A program made the translations under genes and the position numbers. A stretch of DNA of 64,000 bases from Myrica gale (taxonomy: Eukaryota > Streptophyta > Magnoliopsida > Fagales > Myricaceae), in contig OZ005601.1 of the NCBI GenBank assembly GCA_963930655.1, positions 21,576,921 to 21,640,920 on the forward strand, read 5' to 3'. Numbering within the stretch: the first letter of the stretch is position 1; the number at the start of each line of letters is the position of its first letter. The notes under the pieces were generated by a model. It saw only the letters and a list, made by a program, of their open reading frames with translations, was not told where the DNA came from and ran no database searches. Positions 11,181-22,420 of this stretch are shown here, one piece after another.

Positions 11181-12267
11181 ATGTTTCTTCACCGGGAATT
11201 AAACGAACCATCTTCATACAGAAGAATTTCTAGTATGGCGTCAACGGTAGTTTATGATATTGAACACATGAGTTCTATACAAAGGATTCAGCATAAACTG
11301 TGGCCACTGGATGAAATTGATCCAAAGAAGGCGAAATTTCCATGTTGTATAGTTTGGACTCCACTCCCAGTAGTCTCATGGTTGGCACCTTTCATTGGGC
11401 ATGTTGGCATTTGCAGGGAAGATGGAGCTATCTTAGATTTTTCAGGATCCAATTTTATAAATATTGATAACTTTGCATTTGGTGCTGTTGCAAGATATAT
11501 TCAGCTTGATAGAGAACAGGTACAGTCTCTATCTGCCTCCATCTCTTGCTGCACTAGCTTTTCATCATCAACCTGATTGTTAGTGTTGACAAGGCACTAT
11601 TATGGAAAAAAGTGACATGAAAAAGAAGAGTAAAGCTGAAAATAACTACCGGTGACCCTTCTCCTGACATAGGGATGACATTTTTTTTGAATAATTAATT
11701 GAACCATTTATTATTTACAAGTTTGTCACTCGTTTCATTATCTGGTTTCTCATCATTATTGTATACAAAGACCTAGTAATGACAGTTTAGAGCGATCTTT
11801 TGGTTGGTTGACGATTTTGATCTGAAATATGCATCGTAATGCAGTGTTGCTTTCCCCCAAACCTAGCTGGTCACACATGCAACAATGGCTACAAACATGC
11901 GGAGTATGGAACATCAATCACATGGGATGATGCCCTACGGTCTAGTGTGCGCTACTTTGAGCACCAATCCTACAATCTCTTCACATGCAACTGCCACTCA
12001 TTTGTTGCCAACTGCCTGAATCGGCTCTGTTATGGTGGATCAATGGGTTGGAATATGATAAATGTGGCATCTCTTATATTTTTCAAGGGGCATTGGGTTG
12101 ATAGCATGTCGATCTTAAGATCATTTCTCCCTTTCATTGTGGTGCTATGCCTCGGTGTTTTCATGGCTGGGTGGCCATTCTTGATTGGGATGTTATCCTT
12201 CTCAGTCCTCCTGATGGGGTGGTTTCTTATGGCCACTTATTGTGTCAGAAACTTGTTAGAGTGCTAG
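11181..12267 (+). CDS. RTH: RTE1/RTH-like protein (TMEM222/DUF778 family)
   Basis: There are two exons, 11181-11519 and 11845-12267, joined in phase 0 across CAG|GTACAG and AATGCAG|TG. They give 253 residues from the first ATG, or 235 from the ATG at 11235; the latter ([11 protein letters not shown]) fits an RTH-like start. The protein reads [31 protein letters not shown], then a Cys/His block [14 protein letters not shown], then two hydrophobic C-terminal segments (about residues 205-245). These are the hallmarks of REVERSION-TO-ETHYLENE SENSITIVITY1 and its homologue RTH. In plants these act in Golgi/ER membranes; RTE1 stabilises the ethylene receptor ETR1 and RTH binds RTE1. No lesions are visible. 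Whether this is the RTE1 or RTH paralogue needs a tree. The neighbour on the right is convergent. Confidence 0.9.
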
Positions 12268-13257
12268 TCCCTTTCCTTTAATGTTGAGGGTTGTTTAATG
12301 GAGGAAACTAGATACTGTAGTATGGGTTTCTGCAAGTTTGCCTTCATAAAACTGTTGAAATGGAGTTGCTCTAGGTTTTCTAATTCTGGGGAAACTTTTT
12401 TAATCAAAAGTCGAGTTTACCCTGCGTCGAGAAATAGATGAAAATGTATATTATTCACATTACGAATGGAAAATTGAGGACCCAGTTTCTTTCTCGTCTC
12501 TTCGAGGAAAATGGCTTTAGACGTCTTGAATATTTGCGTACTTTGGTCAGTTGACAGGCGTAACTTTGATGCTTTTCATGGGGTGGTATACTTGCAATTG
12601 TGAAGAGATTAGGAATAAGCAGATTGCGTGGACAACACAATTGGCATCTCGAACGTTGTTCCGTGGTTTTGCCTCAAAATTGGATAAAATTGGATGATCC
12701 TCACTTGAAGTCGTAAGAAAGTTATTCTGTAAGTAAATTAAAAAAAAATACATTAATCTTTCGAAAAGAGGAGGCACATGAGAAACAGTATTTGTGAACT
12801 CTTTCATTAAACTTACTGACATGAACGAGGCCGGAATTTGGTATATCTTAGTCATTTCACTTGAAATCTAGACATCTTTATGTTAGGGATTAGAGAAGAG
12901 CTTGCATTCTTGCAGCATCTTTGGTTGCTCAAAATGGAATAATAACTGCACAAACATCAGAATAGCTTTCGCTACAAGCTTTCATAGACAAGCCCGTCAA
13001 GGTCTCAAACTGACTATCAAAGGCCAGCATAGAGAGGTTACAGGAATTTCAGCAAGATTAGGAAAATGATACTCTGAAGACATCCACGCATATTACTACT
13101 GTCACAAGCCAAAGCGTCCTGCTAATAGCAGAGCCTCATTTTTTCTGAAGAAAAAAAGAAGACCAATAAAGCATTGAGAATCAGGGCTGTCATCTTCGAT
13201 GGCCATGAATACAATATAAGCATCATCTCACATAACTGGACTCTTGATAAATATATC
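12268..13257. other. Convergent 3' region between RTE1-like gene and the next gene
   Basis: About 1 kb separates the stop at 12267 (+) from the stop at 13258 (-). It holds the two 3' UTRs; no extra coding exon or repeat was found. Confidence 0.5.
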
Positions 13258-15787
13258 TCATGCTCCATATTTGGGAGCCTTCCAGAGCTTAAAGGCCACC
13301 TCGTGCAGAAACCTATCTCCCGGAATCGCAAGATTTCCACCATGCTGCAAATGAGAACGGAACGAAAGAAAAATTGAAGGAAAATAATTTTTGCACGTGT
13401 AGAAAAACATCAAGCACTATAAAAACATATTAGCCAATCAACACCCAGAAGGCTCAGACACAGAATTCAGGAACCCAAAGATATGTGAGCAGACAATTAC
13501 AAACATATTATTTATCAAGTTTCCATATCAGCCATTATGCCTAAACTGTAACTCTCGGAATCCTCGGAAGAAGGTATAAAATGACCTTCAAAAATAGCAG
13601 AATCCTACAGCATAAATCTAAAGTTAGGGCAACACACACGATCAGTCTTCTCTTGTTTTTTCCTTCTAAGCGACACACAATGTCAGTCAGTACAGAAATT
13701 TCGCAACATCTCCAGCTGTTTCAATCCTGATGTTAAACGAAATTAAAAATGCCAACAGTGCACAAAACAATTATTAGAAGTTCCTTTTAACCCATAGGAC
13801 ATCAATTTGTTGGAGAACATGCAAGCTTGGAATAATTAGTGTACGACTGTGAAAATCTTACCCTAGAATGAAACATTTACTAAGATATTGGAAGAAGTTA
13901 AATGTCTGCCAACTTTACTTCGTACCTCCTTAAAATCTTTAAAGGAAAATGCTTGTGCCATGTCCTTGCGGGTTACGCCATACTGCCATTGAGAAATCAA
14001 CATTGGGCAATAGTGCCTGTTGATAAAAAATTAGCTGGAGCTCTGAAGAAATGGTCAGATCAGAGCTAGAGAGCACCAAATGTTTACTCACCTAACATCT
14101 TTCCGTGGATTCTCTCCTCTCATAGTGTAACTTTGACGAGGGAAGAGTGCCGAAAGATCAGAGTTCTCATCTTTGGTAATCAAAACCGACAAGTTGGCAC
14201 TGTTGTCGTCTGTCACATTGCCAAAGCTCATCACGAGGGACAAATGCAGACGGGAACTGATTTCAGATCCTGGTTGGGCTATCTGCATTAGATCACCAAC
14301 CAAAGCATTGACATACTCCATGTCATTGGCAACAGCCTTGTTTTGCTCTCCATTTACCTTTTCACCATTCCCAACGTGCACAAAAACTAAATCAAACTCA
14401 CTCTTCTCCAGTATCTTCCCTTCTTTAAATCCAAGCAAATTTAGCAACTCGGATGCTACAACATCAGCTGGTAGTTCCCCAAAGGAATGTACGTCTTTAA
14501 TCAAGTCATCGGATTTCAACACAGTTAACCCAAGTCTGGCACCAAGGATGTTCAAACTTGGATTGTTTGTGATTATAGCAGCTTTCATTCCCATGAACCT
14601 GAAGTTAGAAAGAATGTTGATTCATACTCCCAAATTATATTTCAACATATAAGACACCAACTGCTAAAAGCGCGAGGGAAAAATAATACCTCTCTGAGAT
14701 GGTTGGAATTTTAGCGGTATTTCCAACCTGGTAAAGACAAGGGATGATACCATTCATCATTCCGCATCGAGAAATCAGAGTCTTAGATACTTCAAGTATG
14801 GGGATCTCACCTTGTCGATGTCACAAGCATCCAGCAACACTGCAAACTCCCGAACGACTCTCTCGTCCTCACTTTCTGCAATCTACACTCAAGTCAATCT
14901 CCATGGTCATATAATTAAGGACTTCGAAGAGTAAATTGAGCAGATAAAATTGCCAAACAACCAAAACAGAAGCAGTTCAGGTGAATTAAACTGGACCACA
15001 TCCACAGTGCATTTAGCATCTTTTTAGACTGGTAACCACATTATACACTTAGTAAATCTGCCACCCCTTGAGCTCTATGCCAGAGGCTCTTGGCACCAAT
15101 TGAACTTCTGCATGTAATAGATTGGATAAACTAACTGCCTCTTGGGAAGATGGCAAACACACCTTAGACAATAAGCATCTTATCATTGGGTTGCACATAT
15201 GGCTCAAAGTGTTCAAGTGATTTTAAAAGTTAACTGCATTCTAGCCGCCTCAATTGCATCAATTCATAAAAAATGAAAGTTTACGCACAGACCATATATA
15301 GAGGATGCAACAACTTTTTTTTTAACACATCCAATTCGTAAATCTTTTCTTTTCTGCAATTGTTCAACAAAAAAAATTCGGTTAAACAAATATTTAAACC
15401 AAATCGAAGATAAGCGGGCGATTACGATGGAAATTTAAGGTTCAAGATTATAATAAAATCGGAAAGTTAAACTTTTAGTGTACAACACTAGCGGATTTTT
15501 TTTTTCAAGAACAGAACCTATGATCAATAAAACGAACCTTAAATTTTATATTGCAGATTTATAGTTATTCTTCTATCGATGACGGTGAGTAACATATCAA
15601 TCGAAACAAAATTAGAGGGCTAAAGAAAAGAGAAGAGAGCAAAACCAGATGGAGGGGCATTCGGGAGAGTCAAGAAACCACAGGAAGCTTTGCATACGAG
15701 AGAATGAACATGATTATGGGATGGCTCGATGAAACGGGCCAACCCATCTCCATACAACACCAGTGCTCGGCTGGGCTTGTCCGCCAT
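13258..15787 (-). CDS. Conserved plant protein of unknown function, 309 residues, six exons
   Basis: Exons on the minus strand are 15787-15646, 14875-14811, 14727-14690, 14598-14092, 14016-13926 and 13344-13258. All have GT-AG borders, sum to 930 bases and keep one frame. The protein starts MADKPSRALVLYGDGLARFI and contains ERVVREFAVLLDACD. It then has an ITNNPSLNILGARLGL block and a long central domain in exon 4, and ends HEVAFKLWKAPKYGA. It looks like an intact conserved gene. The N-terminal LVLYGDG recalls the metal-binding start of alkaline-phosphatase/phosphoglycerate-mutase folds, but that is only a resemblance and I give no function. There is no signal peptide or membrane segment. Its upstream flank, 142 bp before the ATG, is the hAT element at 15929, so transposon sequence forms most of the distal promoter. 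Confidence 0.88.
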
Positions 15788-16176
15788 TTTCCCTCTGTCT
15801 GCTTTTTCGTCTGCGGAGTGCGGAAGCAGCTGAAAGAGAGAATTGTTCCTCACTTTGGAAGCGTGGGGCTTGAGCAGAAAGAATATTGTTCGCGTGGCAT
15901 TAAATCGGAGGACAACAAACGTTATAGGTAGGGCTGAACAGTATTGGGCCGACCAAATCGGCCTAAACCGACTGGGCCCGGCCGGTTCTGGGGCAGCCCA
16001 CTTTGGCTGTCGGTCCAGATTTCCCCAGAATCGAGTGAGTCGGTTCGGCCCATGGTTTTGAGGGCCCATAGTGTTGAACCGCACCAAACAGAGGGCCCCT
16101 AGGTAATTTCGCGTGTATTATTATTATTTAAATAATAGTCCATGTGGTATGGGAATGTTGCAAATATGTCCCTATG

Positions 16177-17539
16177 TAAGGGTGAAACCGGAACCGGATG
16201 GAACCGGAATGGGTCATTCCGGTTCCGGTTCCGGTACTCACCGGAATGGGATTTTCCATTCCGGTTCCATTCCGGAATTTACCGGAACGGAACCGGAATT
16301 GGAACCGGAATTTCCGGAACCGGAACCGGAAATTCCGGTTCCTTATATGGGCCTAAAAAAAATATATTTAGTTTAGGCCCAACTTTTTTTAAAAGCCCAA
16401 AGCCAAAATTTGGCTGTTTTTTCCTGAACAAATGTCTCTTTAATTATTTTTTCCAAAATATATAAATACAATCATGTATAAACGAAGCTAGAGTTAATTG
16501 AAATAGGATACCAGCCACTAAAATACTAAATAGATCATTGTGCTTGTCCAACTAATATCCTCAAGTTCTCCATCTCTACAAAAGAAAAACAAAACAATTA
16601 TAAGAGAAATACTAAGAGAACCAAATAATCAATTAACAAAGCAAAAAATTTAACAAAAAATAAATGTAAAATGACTCAATCTATCTAAATGTAAAAATAA
16701 ATGTAAAATTTTCAGTCTAAGTATCTATAGTGTCGACACATAATACCATGGTGTCGACACATTGGTCACACACCAGAAGACATGTCCCAGGCCAATATGA
16801 TGGTGTCGACACATTGTACAAATGTGTCGACACATTGCACTATCAACTGAAAGCAGGTTTCCAGGCCAAGCTGATGGTGTCGACACCTTTGTCCAATGTG
16901 TCGACACCATCATATTGGCCTGGGACATGTCTTCTGGTGTGTGACCAATGTGTCGACACCATGGTATTATGTGTCGACACTATCGACACTTAGACTGAAA
17001 ATTTTACATTTATGTCTTCTGGTGTGTGGCCAAACTTCACAAATTATTCTCATGAGCAATCAAACAATCAGCAAACAATCAACAATCTCCCATAGCCTAC
17101 ACCCTAGATATATGATGAACAATTATAACCAAATTAGTTTTGGTTTCAAACCAATTTTAAACGTAAGAACTTGAAATTTGAATTCTAAAACTCTATCCTG
17201 TAAAATGAACTAATTTGTAATTTGGCCTGAATTAATGAAGTGAATGCTACTAATTTGTAATTTGCATCTCCATTTTTATGTACAATCAGCAAACAATCAA
17301 CAATCAACAATCAGCAAACCCAGCATACCTTGATTTTGAATTTGTTTTTTTAAAAAAATTTCCGGAACCGGAAAATTCCGGGTTTCCGCCGGAAATTCCG
17401 GTTCCGATTCCGGTTCCGGAAATTCCCTAAAAAGGGTTCCGGTTCCGGTTCCGGAATTGGCCGGAACCGGTACCGGAATTCCGGTACCGGAACCGGAACC
17501 GGAATTTCCGGTGGAAACCGGATTAATTGATCACCCTTA
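16177..17539. mobile_element. Nested non-autonomous hAT element with GGAACCGG subterminal arrays
   Basis: The 1363-bp element begins TAAGGGTGA and ends TCACCCTTA, perfect 9-bp inverted termini. It is bracketed by TCCCTATG at 16169-16176 and 17540-17547, a perfect 8-bp duplication. Both ends hold dense GGAACCGGAA/TTCCGGTTCC runs (16188-16345 and 17360-17520). No transposase is encoded; the centre is the long hairpin at 16698-17012. Confidence 0.93.
16698..17012. repeat. Near-perfect long inverted repeat carrying eight GTGTCGACAC palindromes
   Basis: Arms 16698-16833 and 16877-17012 pair with a constant coordinate sum of 33710, so without any indel. I count four mismatches in 136 bp. The loop is 43 nt. 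Each arm holds four copies of the 10-bp self-palindrome GTGTCGACAC, at 16730, 16751, 16803 and 16824, mirrored at 16971, 16950, 16898 and 16877. A transcript would fold into a long dsRNA-like hairpin. Confidence 0.95.
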
Positions 17540-17689
17540 TCCCTATGGTAACAAAAAAATTTAAGTCCCTACGATAATGTTCTCATAAAAAAAAATCTCA
17601 TTGTCAATCTTCGTTTCGAGAACTAATAAGAGCTGGTGACATGGCAAGCGTAAGTCACTATTTGCAATCTCTTCAAGAAAATTACAATA

Positions 17690-17915
17690 CAGCCGACCCA
17701 AATAGGCCTAAACCGACTGGGCCCGGCTGATTATGGGGCAGCCCAATTCGATTCTCGGTCCAGATTTCTCCAAAACCGAGTGGGTCAATTTGGTCCACGA
17801 TTTTGGGGACCCAAGGCGCCGAACCACACCGAACCGAGGGCCCCTAGGCAATTTCTCATGTATTTTTTAAAATAATAGTCCATGAGGTATGAAAATATTG
17901 CAAATATGTCTCTAT
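17690..17915 (+). repeat. Direct duplicate of the outer hAT left subterminal region
   Basis: Blocks such as GGCCTAAACCGACTGGGCCC, GGTCCAGATTTC, GAGGGCCCCTAGG and AATAATAGTCCATG recur in the same order as at about 15955-16170. The end of the hAT has been duplicated, or two related elements are fused. Confidence 0.8.
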
Positions 17916-18278
17916 GGTAACAAAAGTTATTTTTAAGTCCCTATGGTAATGTTCTCATAAAAAAATATCCTTCCGTCAGTCTCCATTTCGAAAACTAATA
18001 GGAGCTGGTGACGTGGTAAGCATAAATCACTTCCAAAGTTTTTGAAACAGAGATTGACGAAGGGATATTTTCACTGAAGGTGGGCCCAGAATGATACACG
18101 ACTTAATATGATTCGTGATTACGTGATTTACGCATGTCATGTCACCAACTCCCTTTAGTTTTTGAAAAAGAGATTGACGAAGGGACATTTTCTTTTACGG
18201 GAACATTACCATAGGGACTTAAAAACAACTTTTGTTACCATAGAGACATATTTGTAACATTCACATACCACAGGGACT
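17878..18278. repeat. Foldback (MULE-type MITE) with arms of about 160 bp
   Basis: The left arm begins AGTCCATGAGGTATG and includes TATGTCTCTATGGTAAC and AAGTCCCTATGGTAATG. The right arm carries the same blocks inverted and ends ATACCACAGGGACT. Arms are diverged, and a transcript would form a long stem-loop. A partial copy flanks the nested hAT (TCCCTATGGTAAC at 17540). Confidence 0.75.
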
Positions 18279-19005
18279 GTAGGTGCATTTAGGCCTTTGA
18301 AATTTTTCCCCCGACCCCCCTTCGGCCTTCACGACCCCTCCCCCCTTCAGTGAAACCTTAGCTGTTCTCCCCCTTCGCTGAAACCCTAGGCCTTTAGGCC
18401 CCCCACCCCTGCCGACGTCTCTCTCTCTCTCTCTCACGTGGCCACAGTGTAAATTTTCTCTCTCCCTCTCTCACAATCTCTTTCTAATTGATTTCGATTT
18501 TAATTTCATGATTTGCATTTCACTGTGATGGTTGATTTTAACCTATATTTCTTTGTTGCTGTGAATTGTGCTGGGCTATGTTTTTTCTCAAGTTAATAAT
18601 TTCTTAACTTGTGATGGTGCTGCTTTAATTTCTTAGTTGTTGTTGTTGTATATTCTTGGTTGTTGTTGCAAATTGATTTTAATTTCTTAGTTGTTGTTGC
18701 TATAAATTATACAACTTGTATTGCTGTAAATTGATTTTTGTGTTGTTGTAAATTTCCTCATGTTGCTTTTGTATTGTTGTTGAAGAGAATCAAATCATGT
18801 TAGTATTTTCCATTTTACTAAGTTAATGTTAGTTTATGTTAGAGATTGGAATTTAGGGCTATGTTGGTTATGTGGAGATCGGAGGTCAGGACTAATTTGA
18901 TATTGGATTTGGATGAATTTAGTGTTAGGTTTGTTGGATGATTTCCTTATTGTATGTTGTTGAATTGTTTGATAATTTGTGATTTTCATTTTTAATGTGG
19001 TCTAG

Positions 19006-21040
19006 ATGGAAGAGACTCCAACAAGTACCCCTAATAATGAGACTCTCGTGAATATAATTGATATTAAAGATGAGTTGGATGTGGAGCATATTAATGTTGA
19101 TGACGATACCCCTAGTATTAATATTGCCCATACTAGTCGACCTTTTGCTATAAGGAAAGAGTCTAGAGATGTTTCATTAGTTTGTGAACATTTTAAAAAT
19201 GTTGAGGGTTTGCCTACTCATTCACCTAAAGCCGAGTGTAACTATTGTGGGACGTCATCGATGATAACCCACTTAGAGAATTAGTGTAAAAATATACCCT
19301 TATATGTTTGGGGTGGTTGATAAAATCAGTCCACATTGAGCTTTGATAAGAAACCTGGGGGGGAGGGGAATAGTTCTAGTTCTATGACGATGCATAGTAC
19401 AATGCTGAGGAGCTTCGACTAGCAATTGTTGAACTTGTTATTGGTGACGAACAACCATTTAGAGTTGTTGAGAGCCGTTGGTTTAGGACGCTTTTGAAGA
19501 AGTTTGAACTTAGATTTTAGATGACATATTGTATAATGGATGCTAGGGATTGTTTCAAGATCTACATTATAGAGAAAGCAAAGTTGAAAAATCGTTCAAA
19601 TCACTTTCTAGTAGAGTTTGTCCCACTACCGACACTTGGACTTCTAATCAGAACTTGAATTATATGTGTCTCACTTCACACTTCATTGATAATGATTGGA
19701 AATTGCACAAGAAAATTATCAACTTTTGTTTGATTGCTAATCACCGAGGAGATACAATTGGGAAGCATTTTGAGGCGTGTCTTCTTGAATGGGGTAGTAC
19801 AAAGATTTTTACTATCATGGTTGATAGCCTCTTCAAATGATGTTGCAATTAAATTTTTGAAGAGGCGCTTGAAAGCCAACGTCCTTGATGAACAATTTCT
19901 CCATATGAGGTGTTGTGTCTATATATTAAACCTTATAGTCAATGAGGGGTCGACAGGGCATGACGAGTCTATTGTAAAAGTGCGCATTGCAGTGAGGTAT
20001 GTGAGATCTTCTCCAGCTAGGATGGAGAGGTTTAAGAGATGTGCTGAAAAAGAATTCATAGAAAGTAAGACTATGTTGTGTCTTGATGTTCCTACAAGAT
20101 GGAATTCTACTTACCTCATGCTGGAGAAGGCAGAGAAATTTCAAAAGGCTTTTGACCGGCTTGAGGATAAGGATCCTCTATTCAGGACCTACTTTACTGA
20201 AGGTGCCAATGAGTCACTGCGTTTGGGACCTCTTTAGTTTTTGAATTGAGAGAAAGTTAGGGTATTTGTAATTTGTTCAATTTTTGGAATTTTTTTATGA
20301 GGCTACAATACAATTTTCCAGATCTTTGAATGTCACTGTGAATGTCTACTTTCAAAAGATTTGTATTATCCAGGAGAATATATCTGACTTGTGTGAAAGT
20401 GGTAATCATATTTTTGAGAAATATGGCAATGTATGAAGAGAAAATATAATAAGTATTGGAGGACCTTTGACAAAATGAATATGATGTTTATTGTTGTGGT
20501 GCTTGATCAAAGGTATAAGATGTCTACTTTAAAGTTTTGGTTCAAGCAAAACTATACAACTGATGAGGGGGATGTAGTGTTCGCCATTATAAAAAATGTG
20601 TTTAACCAGTTGTGTGCAGAGTATTGTGCACAGCTTGGTACTGTTGAACCAACACCTCAGGCTTCTCTTTCTACGCATAACGTTGGACTGAGTAATTAAA
20701 CTCGTGTCAAAAAGTTGGGTCGCATCCTTGAAAGGCTTGAGGAGTCTACATCTACGAGTGATAGAAAATCAGAGGTTGATCAAATATTTGACTGATGGTC
20801 GTGAGGCAAGAATTGAGGGATTCGATATTTTACAGTGGTGGAAGTCCAATGCATCTAAGTTTCTTATTCTGCTTGCATGGCTTTGGATGTTATGGTCATC
20901 CCAATTTTCACAGTCTTTTTTAAGTCATCTTTTGACACCAGAGGACGTGTTCTAGACCCTTATCAAGGTTCATTGGCTCCTCAAACAGTGGAGGCCCTCA
21001 TATGTGCACAATCTGGCTAGGGGGAGACTATTGTTGATTA
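19006..21040 (+). pseudogene. hAT transposase pseudogene (BED-zinc-finger, RICESLEEPER/DAYSLEEPER type)
   Basis: Starting from the ATG at 19006 there is a reduced BED-type zinc-finger region (ECNYCGTSSMITHLEN). It is followed in changing frames by the hAT catalytic region: LSSRVCPTTDTWTS near 19590, RCCVYILNLIVNEG near 19915, and LDVPTRWNSTYLMLEKAEKF near 20080. A later block reads VVLDQRYKM, and the hATC dimerisation motif appears around 20820-20990 (FDILQWWKSN, with ...LAPQTVEALICAQSG in another frame). Several frameshifts and stops break it, so no active protein is expected. Confidence 0.88.
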
Positions 21041-21765
21041 TGAGTTAGTGGAAAATGTAAAGAAATATAAAGCTGAAGCATGCATTCTAATTTATATGGT
21101 CAATTAGTTTAATCACAATTTATATTTATGTATATTTAACTTGTTTTGTTTTTCTATTTTTTTTTTCAACAGTTGAGATCATTGGGTCGTCCGAGAAGCA
21201 CCCGGTTGAAGAATAAATGCAATGGAAGTTTGAATATTTGAAGCTTGTTGTAATTTTATTTTTTTTGGGTTATTGTTAATTGTTAGAATGTCTATTTTTA
21301 TGTTTTCGTTAACTTTGTTACTTGTTAGGGCTAGATGTTAAATAACCCATTTATTTATTTTTTATTTATTGATACTTGTTAGGGCTAGACGTTAAATAGC
21401 CCATTTGTTTTTCTTTTTTTTTGTATTTTTTGTATTGTTACTTGTTAGGACCTAAACAATCAACAAAAAGCCTAAAAATTAAATTATAGGCCTTATATAG
21501 TTAAATATCAAATCTATACACATGCACATGAAAACAAATTGGTATTTAGGCTTAAATAGTTAAATTTTTGTACGTATGCACTCGATTTCTTATTGGTATT
21601 TGGGCTGTAAAAAATGGGTAAATTTGGGCACAAACGGATTGAACCCGGCTGACTGAATTTGGTCGTCCCGGCCAGTTCTCCCAATCAACTGTCGATTGGG
21701 AGAACTTGGTTTCGATTCTTGGTTTGGGATGAAAACCAAACCGAGTGGGTTAGTTTTCACCCCTA

Positions 21766-22420
21766 ATTACAGGGCAATTGACAATAACTGACTTACCCCA
21801 ACACAAAAAAAAAAAACCAATGACTTCACCAATCTAGAACCATAAATACACTCATAGAAATCGTTAATAATCTATTTTAATTTAACAACATTGTTTAACT
21901 TGTTTCATTTTGGATTTTTTAAAAACTTTTATACCTTCAAATCATGTCTTTTGACAAAGTCATAATCTAGTACTACAACCTCAACCACCATCCCCTAGGA
22001 ATGATACCTTAATTGTTGGAAGGACATACTTATACCCCTAAACGAATTGTATGTAGCGAGTTCGAAGCCTACGGTTAGTAAGCGAGTCCTTAACTGAAAC
22101 TCAAACGTAAAGATCAAATTGAGTATTCAAGATTTTGTGGTTGAATTGTTAATTCCACTAATACGTTCTTCAATTGAGTCAAGTCTATCTAAACTGATGG
22201 ATGTTGCGGCCCTCCAATGTGAAGTCCGAGAAGTCCAGTGCGGCAACATACTTCTCCACTACCAACCAGCGTTTAAACATCAGAGCCTGCCTCTGCTCTA
22301 AATTAAAAGGTTTGACTTTTGGAATGGATGATGAAGGAGAAGCCCTTGAACGCGCTTAGCCATTTTCTCCTAAAATGCAAAAAAACAAATTAAAAAAATG
22401 TTAGAATGTATGGTTAAAGC
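21766..22420. other. Intergenic stretch with no gene
   Basis: AT-rich; short ORFs only, none supportable. Confidence 0.4.

Larger units (their letters stand above)
15929..21765 (+). mobile_element. Decayed autonomous hAT transposon
   Basis: The left end is TAGGGCTGAACAG and the right end TTTTCACCCCTA (complement TAGGGGTGAAAA). Flanking octamers GTTATAGG (15921-15928) and ATTACAGG (21766-21773) match at 6 of 8 positions, an aged hAT duplication. The subterminal regions are G/C-rich with GGGCCGACC and CCGAGTGGGT motifs. The interior carries broken hAT transposase sequence on the plus strand at 19006-21040, and a nested hAT at 16177-17539. A second copy of the left subterminal region occurs at about 17690. 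Confidence 0.75.

Noticed and set aside
13687-13726. Possible alternative terminal exon of the 13258-15787 gene (IETAGDVAKFLY-stop on the minus strand)
   Set aside because: It needs a different splice phase from the exon before it, whereas the exon at 13258-13344 joins in phase and ends in a better conserved tail.
16730-16980. The GTGTCGACAC copies as a CRISPR-like array
   Set aside because: The units are palindromes mirrored in two arms of a hairpin in plant nuclear DNA, without regular unique spacers.
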